A stretch of DNA of 36,287 nucleotides. Source: Nitrospirota bacterium (GTDB lineage Bacteria; Nitrospirota; Thermodesulfovibrionia; Thermodesulfovibrionales; UBA6898). Under the pieces are notes generated by a model. The model searched no databases and was not told the DNA's origin. It saw only the letters and a list, made by a program, of their open reading frames with translations. Location: positions 1-36,287 of the forward strand of contig QKDO01000033.1 in assembly GCA_003252075.1 (NCBI GenBank), read 5' to 3'. Made by a program: the position numbers and the translations under genes. Below are positions 15,216-23,426 of this stretch, in pieces (the first letter of the stretch is position 1; every line of letters starts with the position of its first letter).

Positions 15216-15636
15216 ATGAAAGTAATTGCATGCTTCATCATTCTTGGTTTATTCGTTTGGTTTATTCGTTGCTGTTTCTCCGGTATATGCCGAAGATGTC
15301 TTCGACGGAACAAAGCCGCTTCTTTGCGCAAGCATAGAGGCCCTTGATTGTGATCCGGGGACGGAATGTGAAAGGGGCATCCCGGAGGTCATGGGCGCCC
15401 CGAAATTCGTGCGCATCGATTTTGCAAAAAATGAAATTTCCGGGACTGAGAGGACAACAAAAATACGATCGATGGAGAAAGACGATGACCAGATCATTCT
15501 TCAGGGATATGAGCTAGGGCTGGGCTGGACCCTTGCCCTTGATCGCGAGACGGGTAATATGCGAATAACCTTTGCCAGATGGGACGCATCTTTTATTATA
15601 TTCGGCTCCTGTACGTCGCAACTCTTGAAAGAGTAG
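15216..15636 (+). pseudogene. Small exported protein with signal peptide out of frame
   Basis: The ribosome site AAGGAGGG and ATG at 15216 start a frame (MKVIACFIILGLFV...) that leaves the correct reading at a 13-bp tandem duplication (15244-15269) and stops at 15347. Removing one copy joins it to the long downstream frame, giving ...GLFVAVSPVYA-EDV, a perfect signal peptide of 21 residues, and a mature domain of about 116 residues. The downstream frame (to 15636) has no stops and keeps its sense (LCASIEALDCDPGTECERG, FVRIDFAKNEISG, LGLGWTLALDRETGN). It is therefore recently broken, phase-variable, mis-sequenced, or rescued by the TTG at 15226, which also yields a hydrophobic N-terminus but lies 18 bases from the ribosome site. 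The family is unknown. Confidence 0.7.
15244..15269 (+). repeat. 13-bp direct tandem duplication in a signal-peptide region
   Basis: TTGGTTTATTCGT occurs twice in exact tandem (15244-15256 and 15257-15269). Because 13 is not a multiple of three, the extra copy shifts the frame of the exported-protein gene started at 15216. Confidence 0.95.
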
Positions 15637-15723
15637 AAAAGTAGGTGGGACCAGATATCACACGTGTATAAGGATGCTTTGATGGCTATTCACGTACTTT
15701 GGAATAAGAAAGGATCTACGGTT

Positions 15724-16134
15724 ATGAAAAAGATGGGAGTATGTGTGATGTTGGGAATCTTGGTCTTCTCAGGAGTCGCCGCTGCCGCCGAGAAGGGTAT
15801 TGTTGAGACCTTTACCGAAGGCTGCAAAGTGGAGCTTGAGAAATATTGCAAGGATGTGACCCCGGGTGAAGGGCGTCTTGTGGCCTGCCTCTATGCTCAC
15901 GGGGACAAGCTCTCAGGGAAGTGCGAGTATGCGATCTACGATGCCGCTGCCCAGCTCGAACGGGCGTTGACGGCCCTGACCTATGTTGCAAACGAGTGCA
16001 GGGATGACCTCAGGGCCAACTGCGCTGACATCAAGGCCGGTGAGGGCAGGCTGCTGAAGTGCCTTGAGAAGAACGACGCAAAGGTGAGCGGCCGCTGCAA
16101 GCAGGCGCTGAAGGATGTGGGGCTGAAGAAATAG
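15724..16134 (+). CDS. Exported protein with two Cys-rich GLG1-type repeats
   Basis: 136 residues from the ATG at 15724, the third in-frame candidate, which alone gives a normal signal peptide (MKKMGVCVMLGILVFSGVAAAA-EK). Two repeats follow with identical cysteine spacing: Cys34, 42, 55, 67 and Cys92, 100, 113, 125 (intervals 8, 13, 12 in both). The consensus is CxxxLxxxCxDxxxGEGRLxxCLxxxxxKxSGxC. This matches the cysteine-rich repeat first seen in Golgi GLG1 and found widely in bacterial periplasmic proteins, where paired disulfides hold a helical hairpin. The biochemical role is unknown. It is the fifth small exported protein in this run. Confidence 0.85.
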   Translation: MKKMGVCVMLGILVFSGVAAAAEKGIVETFTEGCKVELEKYCKDVTPGEGRLVACLYAHGDKLSGKCEYAIYDAAAQLERALTALTYVANECRDDLRANCADIKAGEGRLLKCLEKNDAKVSGRCKQALKDVGLKK

Positions 16135-16215
16135 CCTGAGGAGATATCGATCCCCCTGCGTCGATGAAGCGTAGCGGAATTCCTGCTGCTAATTACTTCA
16201 AGGAGAAAGATATAC

Positions 16216-16962
16216 ATGTCAACGAAGCCTATGCAGTATCTGCTTACGATCATCACGGTGTTTCTGCTGCTGTCCGGCTGTGCATCAACGAATGGAAAGG
16301 CGAAGGAGAGTGAAGGACCGAGGTATACAGGCTTCCTGAGTGATTATTCGCAGCTGAAGCCGGAGTCTCAAGACTCCAACGCTTTGATATGCATGAATCC
16401 TCAGGCTGATGCGAAGAAATATAACAAGTTCATCCTCGAACGGATCATTGTCTGGCTCAAGGACGATGCAGAATACAAGGGAATCGATCCGGATGCGTTC
16501 AAGGCCATGACCGACTACTTCCACGAAGCGCTTGCCCGTGAACTGGGAAGCGATTATCCTCTCGTGACCGAACCTGGGCCTGATGTCATGCGGTTGAGGA
16601 TCGCTATTACCGACCTTGTGCCGACCAAGACCGCCATGTCAGTAGTCATGCTGGCAATCCCTTTCGGGAGCGCTGCTGATCTTGCATCAGGAGCCGCATC
16701 GAAAGGCGGCGTTGGCAGCGCTCCTTATCTTGGCCGTGCAGGGGTCGAGGCCGAGGGGATCGACAGCGAGACGCTCCAACCGGTCTTCAGCTATGTGGAA
16801 GAGCGGTACGGGAAAAAGTACGATCCCGAGAACCCTGGCTCGTACTTCAAGGCTTATTCCGAGTGGGGGTATGTACAGCAAGCCTTTGACTACTGGGCAA
16901 AGAAATTCCGGACCCGATTGGACGAGATCCACGGGAAGACAACGGCGGAAGTAAAGAAATAG
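16216..16962 (+). CDS. DUF3313 lipoprotein
   Basis: 248 residues with AAGGAG ahead of the ATG. The lipobox LLSGC places the lipidated Cys at residue 22. DUF3313 features are YTGFLSDYSQLKP right after the linker, then FILERIIVWLKDDAEYKGIDPDAFKAMTDYFHEAL, and VMRLRIAITDLVPTK. The middle contains a Gly/Ala-rich segment (AADLASGAASKGGVGSAP) and a C-terminal amphipathic helix (FDYWAKKFRTRLDEI). These proteins are outer-membrane lipoproteins of unknown role, often near efflux or envelope-stress genes. Only 29 bases separate it from the next gene, so they are likely co-transcribed. Confidence 0.88.
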   Translation: MSTKPMQYLLTIITVFLLLSGCASTNGKAKESEGPRYTGFLSDYSQLKPESQDSNALICMNPQADAKKYNKFILERIIVWLKDDAEYKGIDPDAFKAMTDYFHEALARELGSDYPLVTEPGPDVMRLRIAITDLVPTKTAMSVVMLAIPFGSAADLASGAASKGGVGSAPYLGRAGVEAEGIDSETLQPVFSYVEERYGKKYDPENPGSYFKAYSEWGYVQQAFDYWAKKFRTRLDEIHGKTTAEVKK

Positions 16963-16991
16963 CACTCTTTTGATAGGAGGGATAACCTGGC

Positions 16992-18488
16992 ATGGAACGC
17001 GGAAGAGCAGCAAGAGTTGTCGTAACGATCATCGCGGTGGTTGCCCTTGTCTATCTGCTGCTGCTCATCCCGGAGAGGTCGGGCCAGGAGGCGGCAGCGC
17101 CTTCCTCTTCTTCGGCAAAGCAGGCCTTTGCCTGGAACCAGGACGCTTATTGGAATGCCCTGGAAAAGCAATATGCGGAACTTCGGAAGAGCGGCTGCAA
17201 AGGGGTCGAAGACGATGTCAGGGCACGGTTGGCGGGCATTAAGAATCTTGTTGCCCGCATCAGTGCGCAGAGGCTTGCTCCCGATGCCCCTGAATTCGGC
17301 GAACTGGAAGCGCGGATGTTCGGGACAGCCCCGCTGGTCAGCGCCTGCAATACAGGGCTTGCGGAGTACCTGGCCATTGCTGCCGAGATGAGGGCGGCAG
17401 TGAAGCAGCAGTCGGAAAACTGGGACATGCAGAGCGACACGGTCCGGATTACCCTGTACCGTCTGCTCTACGGTTCCCGAGGCGCTGTGGAGGAGATCAT
17501 GACGCAGGCCCCTGCCGGAGCGTTCCCCGCCCTGACCGTCGGGACTGACGAGCCTTCCGCAACACCCGAGGCAGACGTCCGGAATGTCCGCCTTCACAGC
17601 GGGGACATACTCGTCTCCCGGGGAGGGGCTCCCACATCAGCGCTTATCGCCCGCGGCAACGATTACCCCGGCAATTTTTCCCACATCTCCTTTGTCTATG
17701 TCGACCCTGCAACAAAGGAAGCTAGGATCGTGGAGGCGCATATCGAGATAGGGGTCGTTGCATCCACCGTGGAGCAGTATCTTGCGGACAAGAAGCTGCG
17801 GGTGATGCTCCTCCGTCCGCGTGCTAACCTCCCGCAGCTGCAGAAGGACCCGATGCTCCCGCACAAGGCAGCTGAATATGCGTACAAACGGGCAACCGAA
17901 GGTCATGTACCCTACGACTTTGCCATGGATTATAAAGATCATGCCAAGCTGTTCTGCTCGGAGGTGGCATCAGAAGCATATGAGCGTTACGGTCTGCATC
18001 TCTGGGCAGGGGTATCGCACATCTCGTCCCCCGGCCTGCGCAGATGGCTGTCTGCATTCGGCGTCAAGCACTTCGAGACACAGGAACCGTCTGACCTCGA
18101 ATACGACCCGCAGCTGGTAGTCGTTGCCGAGTGGCGCGATCCGGCTACCCTGAAGAAGGACCGCTTGGACAATGCCGTTACCGAGGTGATGCTGGAAGGT
18201 GCGGAAAAGGGCGACGAGATAGGCTATCAACGGTACCTGCTTCCTCTAGCCCGTATCGTCAAGGCATACTGCATGGTCCTGAACCGGTTCGGCAAGGTCG
18301 GACCCATCCCGGAGGGGATGTCTGCGACCACGGCGCTGCGCACCGATTATTACATGAAAAAGCACAAAGCCATAGAGGAACGTCTTGCCACACAGGCAGA
18401 GCAGTTCAGAAAAGAACACGGATATGAGGCGCCATACTGGGAACTGGTCAACCTGGCGCGAAAGGCGAAAGAACAACCGGGGGGGTAA
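16992..18488 (+). CDS. Membrane-anchored YiiX/YebB-type papain-fold hydrolase
   Basis: 498 residues. One N-terminal helix (VVVTIIAVVALVYLLLLIP, about residues 9-27) anchors or exports it; a helical region of about 170 residues follows. From about residue 200 comes a circularly permuted NlpC/P60 domain: GDILVSRGG, then FSHISFVYV with His231, VEAHIEIGVV with Glu248, and KLFCSEVASEAY with Cys322. That order (His before Cys) is the mark of the permuted papain-like YiiX family, whose members are thought to cut amide or ester bonds of lipids or peptidoglycan. The catalytic Cys and His are present. Its TAA stop directly abuts the ATG of the patatin-barrel gene, so the two form a translationally coupled pair. 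Confidence 0.85.
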   Translation: MERGRAARVVVTIIAVVALVYLLLLIPERSGQEAAAPSSSSAKQAFAWNQDAYWNALEKQYAELRKSGCKGVEDDVRARLAGIKNLVARISAQRLAPDAPEFGELEARMFGTAPLVSACNTGLAEYLAIAAEMRAAVKQQSENWDMQSDTVRITLYRLLYGSRGAVEEIMTQAPAGAFPALTVGTDEPSATPEADVRNVRLHSGDILVSRGGAPTSALIARGNDYPGNFSHISFVYVDPATKEARIVEAHIEIGVVASTVEQYLADKKLRVMLLRPRANLPQLQKDPMLPHKAAEYAYKRATEGHVPYDFAMDYKDHAKLFCSEVASEAYERYGLHLWAGVSHISSPGLRRWLSAFGVKHFETQEPSDLEYDPQLVVVAEWRDPATLKKDRLDNAVTEVMLEGAEKGDEIGYQRYLLPLARIVKAYCMVLNRFGKVGPIPEGMSATTALRTDYYMKKHKAIEERLATQAEQFRKEHGYEAPYWELVNLARKAKEQPGG

Positions 18489-20783
18489 ATGATGAATGGC
18501 TATAATAGTTATTATGCACTATCGGAGCGCAGGAAGACTTGTTTGGGAGAAATCCGTGGAATGCTGAAGATAGCGCATATTCTCCTGCTCCTGCTCCTCT
18601 TCCTCTCCCCTGCAGGGACATCTTCTTCGGACGCTGAAACTCCGGCAGGAGAGGCGCCGAAACGTCCGAAGATCGGCGTCGTCTTCGGCGGGGGTGGTGC
18701 AAAGGGTGCAGCCCATATCGGGGTACTGAAGGTGCTTGAGGAGCAGAAGATACCTGTAGACTACATAGCAGGCACCAGCATGGGCGCCATCGTAGGTGCC
18801 CTGTATGCATCAGGACTTTCTGCTGCCGAACTCGAAAAAGTGATTACCACGATCGACTGGAAAGATGTCTTTAAGGGTGATCCCGACCGCCGTGATGTCG
18901 ACTACCGCAGGAAGCGGGAAGATTACGAGCATCTTACCGCGCTGCAGGTTGGTATCAGGGACGGCAAGGTCGTTACGCCCAAGGGCCTTGTCAAGGACCA
19001 GAAGGTGAATGTGCTTTTTGAGATGCTCATGCTCCACACTTCGAGCATCAATGATTTCGACAAACTTCCCATACCCTACCGGGCTGTTGCTGCAGATCTG
19101 GAGACGGGTGAGATGGTAGTGATCAAAGGCGGAAGGCTTGCCGATGCTGCGCGGGCCAGCATGTCTGTGCCGGGCGCATTCCCGCCGGTGGAAGTGGATG
19201 GCAGGCTGCTGATCGACGGAGGAATTGTACGGAACCTGCCTGTTGACATTGTGCGGGAAATGGGGGCCGATATTATCATCTGCATTGACGTCGACAAACC
19301 CCTTCCTACCCGCAAGGAAATTGCTGGAAGCCTTTCAGTGCTGAACCAGATGATAGATATCATGATGAAGAAAAACGTGAGGGAGCAGGTCAAGACCCTC
19401 GGACCGCAGGATGTCTATATCAACCCTGACCTGGGAGAACTGGGCTCCACAGACTTTGATAAGGCCGCAGAGATAGCCCGCCACGGGGAAGAAGCAGCAC
19501 GGGAAAAGATAGAAAGCCTGAAGAGATACTCCGTTTCCGATGCTGAGTATGCCGCATTTACCGCCCGTCATCACCGCGATCTGGTACAGGAGGTGAAGAT
19601 CGCATCCGTGAAGGTCGAAGTGGAGGGAAAGTCAAAGATCTCAACAGAGGTTGTTTCGAGCAGGCTTTCGATCAAACCAGGTGACACCGTTGATGTTGAA
19701 AAGCTGAAGGAGGAGGCCGGTATTATTTACGGCACCGGTGATTTCGAGCGTGTAGACCTGAACGTAAAAGAGGAGAAGGATGGGTACGAACTCCTCGTGA
19801 AGGCGAAGGAAAAGTCCTGGGGTCCGAATTACCTGCGTTTCGGCGTAGCCCTTGAAAGCGATTTCGAGGGTCAGAGCAGCTACAACATTCTTGTGGACTA
19901 TACGCGGCGATGGATAAACAGCCTGGGCGCTGAATGGAAGACCCAGGTCAACCTGGGCTCACCGAGCGGAATTTACACCGAATTTTATCAGCCGCTGTCG
20001 GTGGAACGGCTCTTTTTTGTATCCCCCTGGGCTGAGTGGAGGCAAAATATCTTTGATGTCTATGACGGAAAGAAGATTGAGGCATCATACCGTATAACTC
20101 GTTATGAAGGCGGGATCGATCTCGGCATCCAGCCGTGGATGTACGGGGAAGCAAGGGTAGGCCTGCAATTCGGCAAGTTCAGGGCGAGTCCGAAGAGCGG
20201 CAAAGTTGATCTTCCGGAGGACCATATAACCCGCGGTGCCGTGCGTGCCGCAGGGCGGCTTGATCAGTTGGACAACGTGAATTTTCCCAATGAGGGGTAT
20301 CTGGCGCAAGCTCAGCTTCTCTCTTCTCTGAAAGCCCTAGGCTCGGATGACGAATACAATAAGATAGAGGGAACATTCACCGGAGCATATACCTTTTGGA
20401 AACAGACGGTTCTCTTGAGCCTTTCAGCCGGAGCTCACCTGGGAAATGATCTCCCGTTCTATGATCAGGTTAGCCTCGGCGGGCTTTTTAACCTCTCCGG
20501 ACTCCGTAGGAATCAGCTTCTCGGGCAGAGTATGGCGATAGGGAAAGTGATCTCATACCACAAAATCGGTGAGTCTTTTATCGGGGACCTTTATTTCGGG
20601 GGGTCACTGGAGACCGGCAACGTATGGAGGCCGGATGAGAAACAGTTCGACCTCAGCAATCTCCGGCTGGCCGGGAGTATATTCCTCGGGTACGATACGA
20701 TCTTCGGTCCCTTATACCTCGCCTTTGGCCATGCCGACGGAGGCTACAATGCAGGCTACTTCTATCTCGGCCGGCCGTTCTGA
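18489..20783 (+). CDS. Patatin-like phospholipase fused to POTRA and outer-membrane barrel
   Basis: 764 residues. An N-terminal segment is followed by a hydrophobic signal (about 25-45) and the patatin domain (about 60-340). It has the oxyanion loop GGGGAKG (67-73), the nucleophile motif GTSMG with Ser97, and DGG with Asp243 completing the Ser-Asp dyad. A POTRA-like domain (about 370-450, with VKIASVKVEVEGKSKISTE and KPGDTVDVEKLKEEAG) leads to a barrel of about 300 residues that ends in Phe (YLGRPF). This is the PlpD-type plan (type V secretion-like), in which the lipase is placed at or beyond the outer membrane. It starts immediately behind the YiiX-like gene. Confidence 0.92.
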   Translation: MMNGYNSYYALSERRKTCLGEIRGMLKIAHILLLLLLFLSPAGTSSSDAETPAGEAPKRPKIGVVFGGGGAKGAAHIGVLKVLEEQKIPVDYIAGTSMGAIVGALYASGLSAAELEKVITTIDWKDVFKGDPDRRDVDYRRKREDYEHLTALQVGIRDGKVVTPKGLVKDQKVNVLFEMLMLHTSSINDFDKLPIPYRAVAADLETGEMVVIKGGRLADAARASMSVPGAFPPVEVDGRLLIDGGIVRNLPVDIVREMGADIIICIDVDKPLPTRKEIAGSLSVLNQMIDIMMKKNVREQVKTLGPQDVYINPDLGELGSTDFDKAAEIARHGEEAAREKIESLKRYSVSDAEYAAFTARHHRDLVQEVKIASVKVEVEGKSKISTEVVSSRLSIKPGDTVDVEKLKEEAGIIYGTGDFERVDLNVKEEKDGYELLVKAKEKSWGPNYLRFGVALESDFEGQSSYNILVDYTRRWINSLGAEWKTQVNLGSPSGIYTEFYQPLSVERLFFVSPWAEWRQNIFDVYDGKKIEASYRITRYEGGIDLGIQPWMYGEARVGLQFGKFRASPKSGKVDLPEDHITRGAVRAAGRLDQLDNVNFPNEGYLAQAQLLSSLKALGSDDEYNKIEGTFTGAYTFWKQTVLLSLSAGAHLGNDLPFYDQVSLGGLFNLSGLRRNQLLGQSMAIGKVISYHKIGESFIGDLYFGGSLETGNVWRPDEKQFDLSNLRLAGSIFLGYDTIFGPLYLAFGHADGGYNAGYFYLGRPF

Positions 20784-20802
20784 TAACGGTCGCGCTCTGG
20801 CG

Positions 20803-21861
20803 ATGTGCCTTGCTATGGTTTCATGTAAGTCGCTGCGCCTACCGTTGATCTGTCTTTTCGCAATGCTGTTCTCCCTTACGCTGTGGCGTGCGCCTTCCTT
20901 CGCGGGTGAGATACTCAACGAGGTCCGCTCCCAGAAGATGCTCAGCTGTGGTGTGAGTGAGGGACTGGCGGGATTTTCCCTAAAGGACAGGGAGGGCAAC
21001 TGGCAGGGAATAGGTCCTGACTTCTGTAGGGCTGTCGCTGCCGCTGCATTGGGTGACGCCAACAAGGTTGAGTTTATACCCCTGAAAACGGCAAGCAGGT
21101 TCCCGATGCTCCTGTCAGGCAGGATCGAGCTGCTTGCCCATACGGCGACAGTAACCTTTGGCCGCGAGGCAGGCATCGGCGCACGGTTCGCCGGCGTCTA
21201 TTTTTTTGATGGACAGGGATTCATGGTCCTTCGTTCTGCAAAGAAACTGACCATCAGGGATCTTAACGGAGCAACAGTCTGTTTGGTCAAAGGCACCACA
21301 CATCAGGCCAATCTTGCCAATACGTTTCAGAAACATAAGATGAAATACACCCCGCTGATGATCGAATCGATGCAGGAAGCTGCTGATGCGCTCCTGAAGG
21401 GAACATGCCGGGCAGTCACCTCCGACCAGTCGCAACTGGTAGCTATCCGTGCAACAACACCTGATGGTCTTAAGCGCTTTGAGATCATCCCGGGGACGTT
21501 TTCTGTTGAGCCGATTGGGCCGGCAGTATACCGCGGTGACGATGAATGGTTTCTGCTGGTGAGGTGGGTACTGTACGCCCTGATCGAGGCAGAAGAACTT
21601 GGCGTGACGCGTGAGAATGTGCGAACGTTGCTGAAAGATCCGGGTTCAATTGCTTTACGCGATTTTCTCATCACGAGTGGCAAGACCGGCAAAGCTCTTG
21701 GTCTCAGTAAAGATTGGGTCGTTACGACAATCGGTACAGTTGGCAATTACGGAGAGATCTATGAGCGTAATTTCGGGGAGAAGAGCAGCCTGAAGATCGA
21801 AAGAGGCCATAACAGGCTTTGGTCAGCGGGGGGACTGATGTATGCGCCGCCGTTCCAGTAG
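20803..21861 (+). CDS. Orphan amino-acid ABC-transporter substrate-binding protein
   Basis: 352 residues from the ATG at 20803, 19 bases behind the patatin stop; the ribosome site is weak and an ATG at 20815 is possible. The signal peptide (LRLPLICLFAMLFSLTLWRAPSFA-GE) precedes a bacterial extracellular solute-binding (family 3) domain: KMLSCGVSEGLAGFSLKDREGNWQGIGPDFCRAVAAAALGD, then ELLAHTATVT, and SDQSQLVAIRA. It resembles AapJ/BztA general amino-acid binders (LxCGVSEGLxGFS, DFCRAVAAA, AxxxT). No permease or ATPase gene follows, so it may feed a distant transporter or act as a sensor. Confidence 0.85.
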   Translation: MCLAMVSCKSLRLPLICLFAMLFSLTLWRAPSFAGEILNEVRSQKMLSCGVSEGLAGFSLKDREGNWQGIGPDFCRAVAAAALGDANKVEFIPLKTASRFPMLLSGRIELLAHTATVTFGREAGIGARFAGVYFFDGQGFMVLRSAKKLTIRDLNGATVCLVKGTTHQANLANTFQKHKMKYTPLMIESMQEAADALLKGTCRAVTSDQSQLVAIRATTPDGLKRFEIIPGTFSVEPIGPAVYRGDDEWFLLVRWVLYALIEAEELGVTRENVRTLLKDPGSIALRDFLITSGKTGKALGLSKDWVVTTIGTVGNYGEIYERNFGEKSSLKIERGHNRLWSAGGLMYAPPFQ

Positions 21862-21891
21862 TGATCAGATCATCATAGAGCGGCTGCACCC

Positions 21892-23235
21892 ATGACGAAG
21901 CTCCAGGTTATCATTACCGTGCTCGTTTTTGGCGGAGTGATCCTGATCATTGCCTTTGACCTTCTCGAGATGGTGCTTGCGGCCCTTCTCGGAGTGAGCG
22001 TTCTTACACTGTTCGGGGTCTTCTCGCAGCAGGACATCCTCGATACGACCCGCATGGCGAGTGGGCCGATTGCCTTGCTTTTTGGCGGCATGGTAGTGGC
22101 GATGACGCTTGCGCCGACCGGGATATTCGATTATGTCGGTAGCCGGTATCTTATTGCGACGCGGGGAAGCGGCAAACGGTTCCTGCTGGGGCTCATGCTG
22201 CTCGTGACGCCGCTCTGCGCTGTGCTGCCGAATGCGACAACGGTAATTCTGCTTGCTCCAATCATTATACGGGTCGCCAATGCACTGGAAGTCGATTTTG
22301 TCGGTCCCATGGTGCTGACTGCGGTCATCAGCAACTCGGCAGGTCTTCTCACGCTGGTGGGTGATCCTGCGACATTCCTTGTGGGAAGTGAAATGGGGAT
22401 GTCTTTTACGCAGTATCTCCGGAGGGTAAGTCCCGGGGGACTGCTTGCGGTCCTGGTCATTCTGCCGCTCATCCCGCTACTGATGAGAGACATATGGCAC
22501 GTGCAGCGGACGCTGCCTGACGGCCTAAAGCCGGAACCGATCAAAGATCCGCTCTTCGCCCTTGTGGCGCTCTCAGTTTTAGTAGTGATGGTACTGATGT
22601 TCCTGTTCGGTGAAAAAATGCCCTTCAAGCTGCCGCCTCCCGGCGTCTCGATTATCGGCGGGTCGCTTGCACTGCTGGCGCTCCATTCCCTCAGACACGA
22701 GTCCGTGGAGATCGTTCTCAAAAAAATTGACTGGCGAACACTCATTTTTCTCATCTGCATGTTCTGTATAGTCGATGCGTTTCAGCAATCGGAACTGCTG
22801 AGCGGCCTTTCCCTGACGCTCTATGGCTGGTTTGGTGGTAGCCTTCTGCTTGTTGCGCTTATCATGCTGGGAGGAACTGCTGCGCTGTCGAGTGTGCTGG
22901 CCAATATCCCCATTGTTGCAGCGGTGATACTCATAGCCAAAGGATACCTTGTTACTGCAGAGGTCGTACCGGAGATGGCGCTGGCCCAGAATTTCACGGA
23001 CTGGCCGTTGCAGACAGTGCCGGTCTTTGTTGCACTTATGTTCGCCGGCACGCTGGGCGGAAACGCCACCCTCCTGGGTGCAGCGGCCAACATTGTTGCC
23101 GCCGGCATTTGCGCTACGCAGGGCAAACCGGTCTCTTTTGCTCGGTTCATGCGCTACGGTCTACCGGTCATGGGTTGCCAGATGATCGTCGCTGCTGTGT
23201 ATGTGCTTTTTCTTTACGCTACGATAGGCAGATAG
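21892..23235 (+). CDS. SLC13/ArsB-NhaD-type ion-transporter-superfamily permease
   Basis: 447 residues, about eleven to twelve hydrophobic helices and no signal peptide. Two inverted-repeat-like halves carry the family signatures: PNATTVILLAPIIIRVANALEVD followed by SNSAGLLTLVGDPATFLVGSEMGMSF in the first, and ANIPIVAAVILIAKG followed by GGNATLLGAAANIVAAGI in the second. Such proteins move dicarboxylates, Na+/H+ or arsenite; the exact substrate cannot be told, and no arsR, arsA or Nha partner is nearby. The ribosome site before the ATG at 21892 is poor (AGAG). The gene is convergent with the second MscS gene. Confidence 0.8.
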   Translation: MTKLQVIITVLVFGGVILIIAFDLLEMVLAALLGVSVLTLFGVFSQQDILDTTRMASGPIALLFGGMVVAMTLAPTGIFDYVGSRYLIATRGSGKRFLLGLMLLVTPLCAVLPNATTVILLAPIIIRVANALEVDFVGPMVLTAVISNSAGLLTLVGDPATFLVGSEMGMSFTQYLRRVSPGGLLAVLVILPLIPLLMRDIWHVQRTLPDGLKPEPIKDPLFALVALSVLVVMVLMFLFGEKMPFKLPPPGVSIIGGSLALLALHSLRHESVEIVLKKIDWRTLIFLICMFCIVDAFQQSELLSGLSLTLYGWFGGSLLLVALIMLGGTAALSSVLANIPIVAAVILIAKGYLVTAEVVPEMALAQNFTDWPLQTVPVFVALMFAGTLGGNATLLGAAANIVAAGICATQGKPVSFARFMRYGLPVMGCQMIVAAVYVLFLYATIGR

Positions 23236-23426
23236 TACGGCAGCATGTTCCTGCACCGATTTGCGCTGGGGAGAAACGGAAAAGACATTTTCGTTGCCTG
23301 AGACGGTACCGCTTATTTACCATAACGGGTCCCGACAGGTAAAGCGGTCAGATAAGGACCGTCACGGCAGAAACGAGCGCTGCCATTCGGGATATCCCAG
23401 CTTATCGGCAAGAGTCAAACCCTCGA

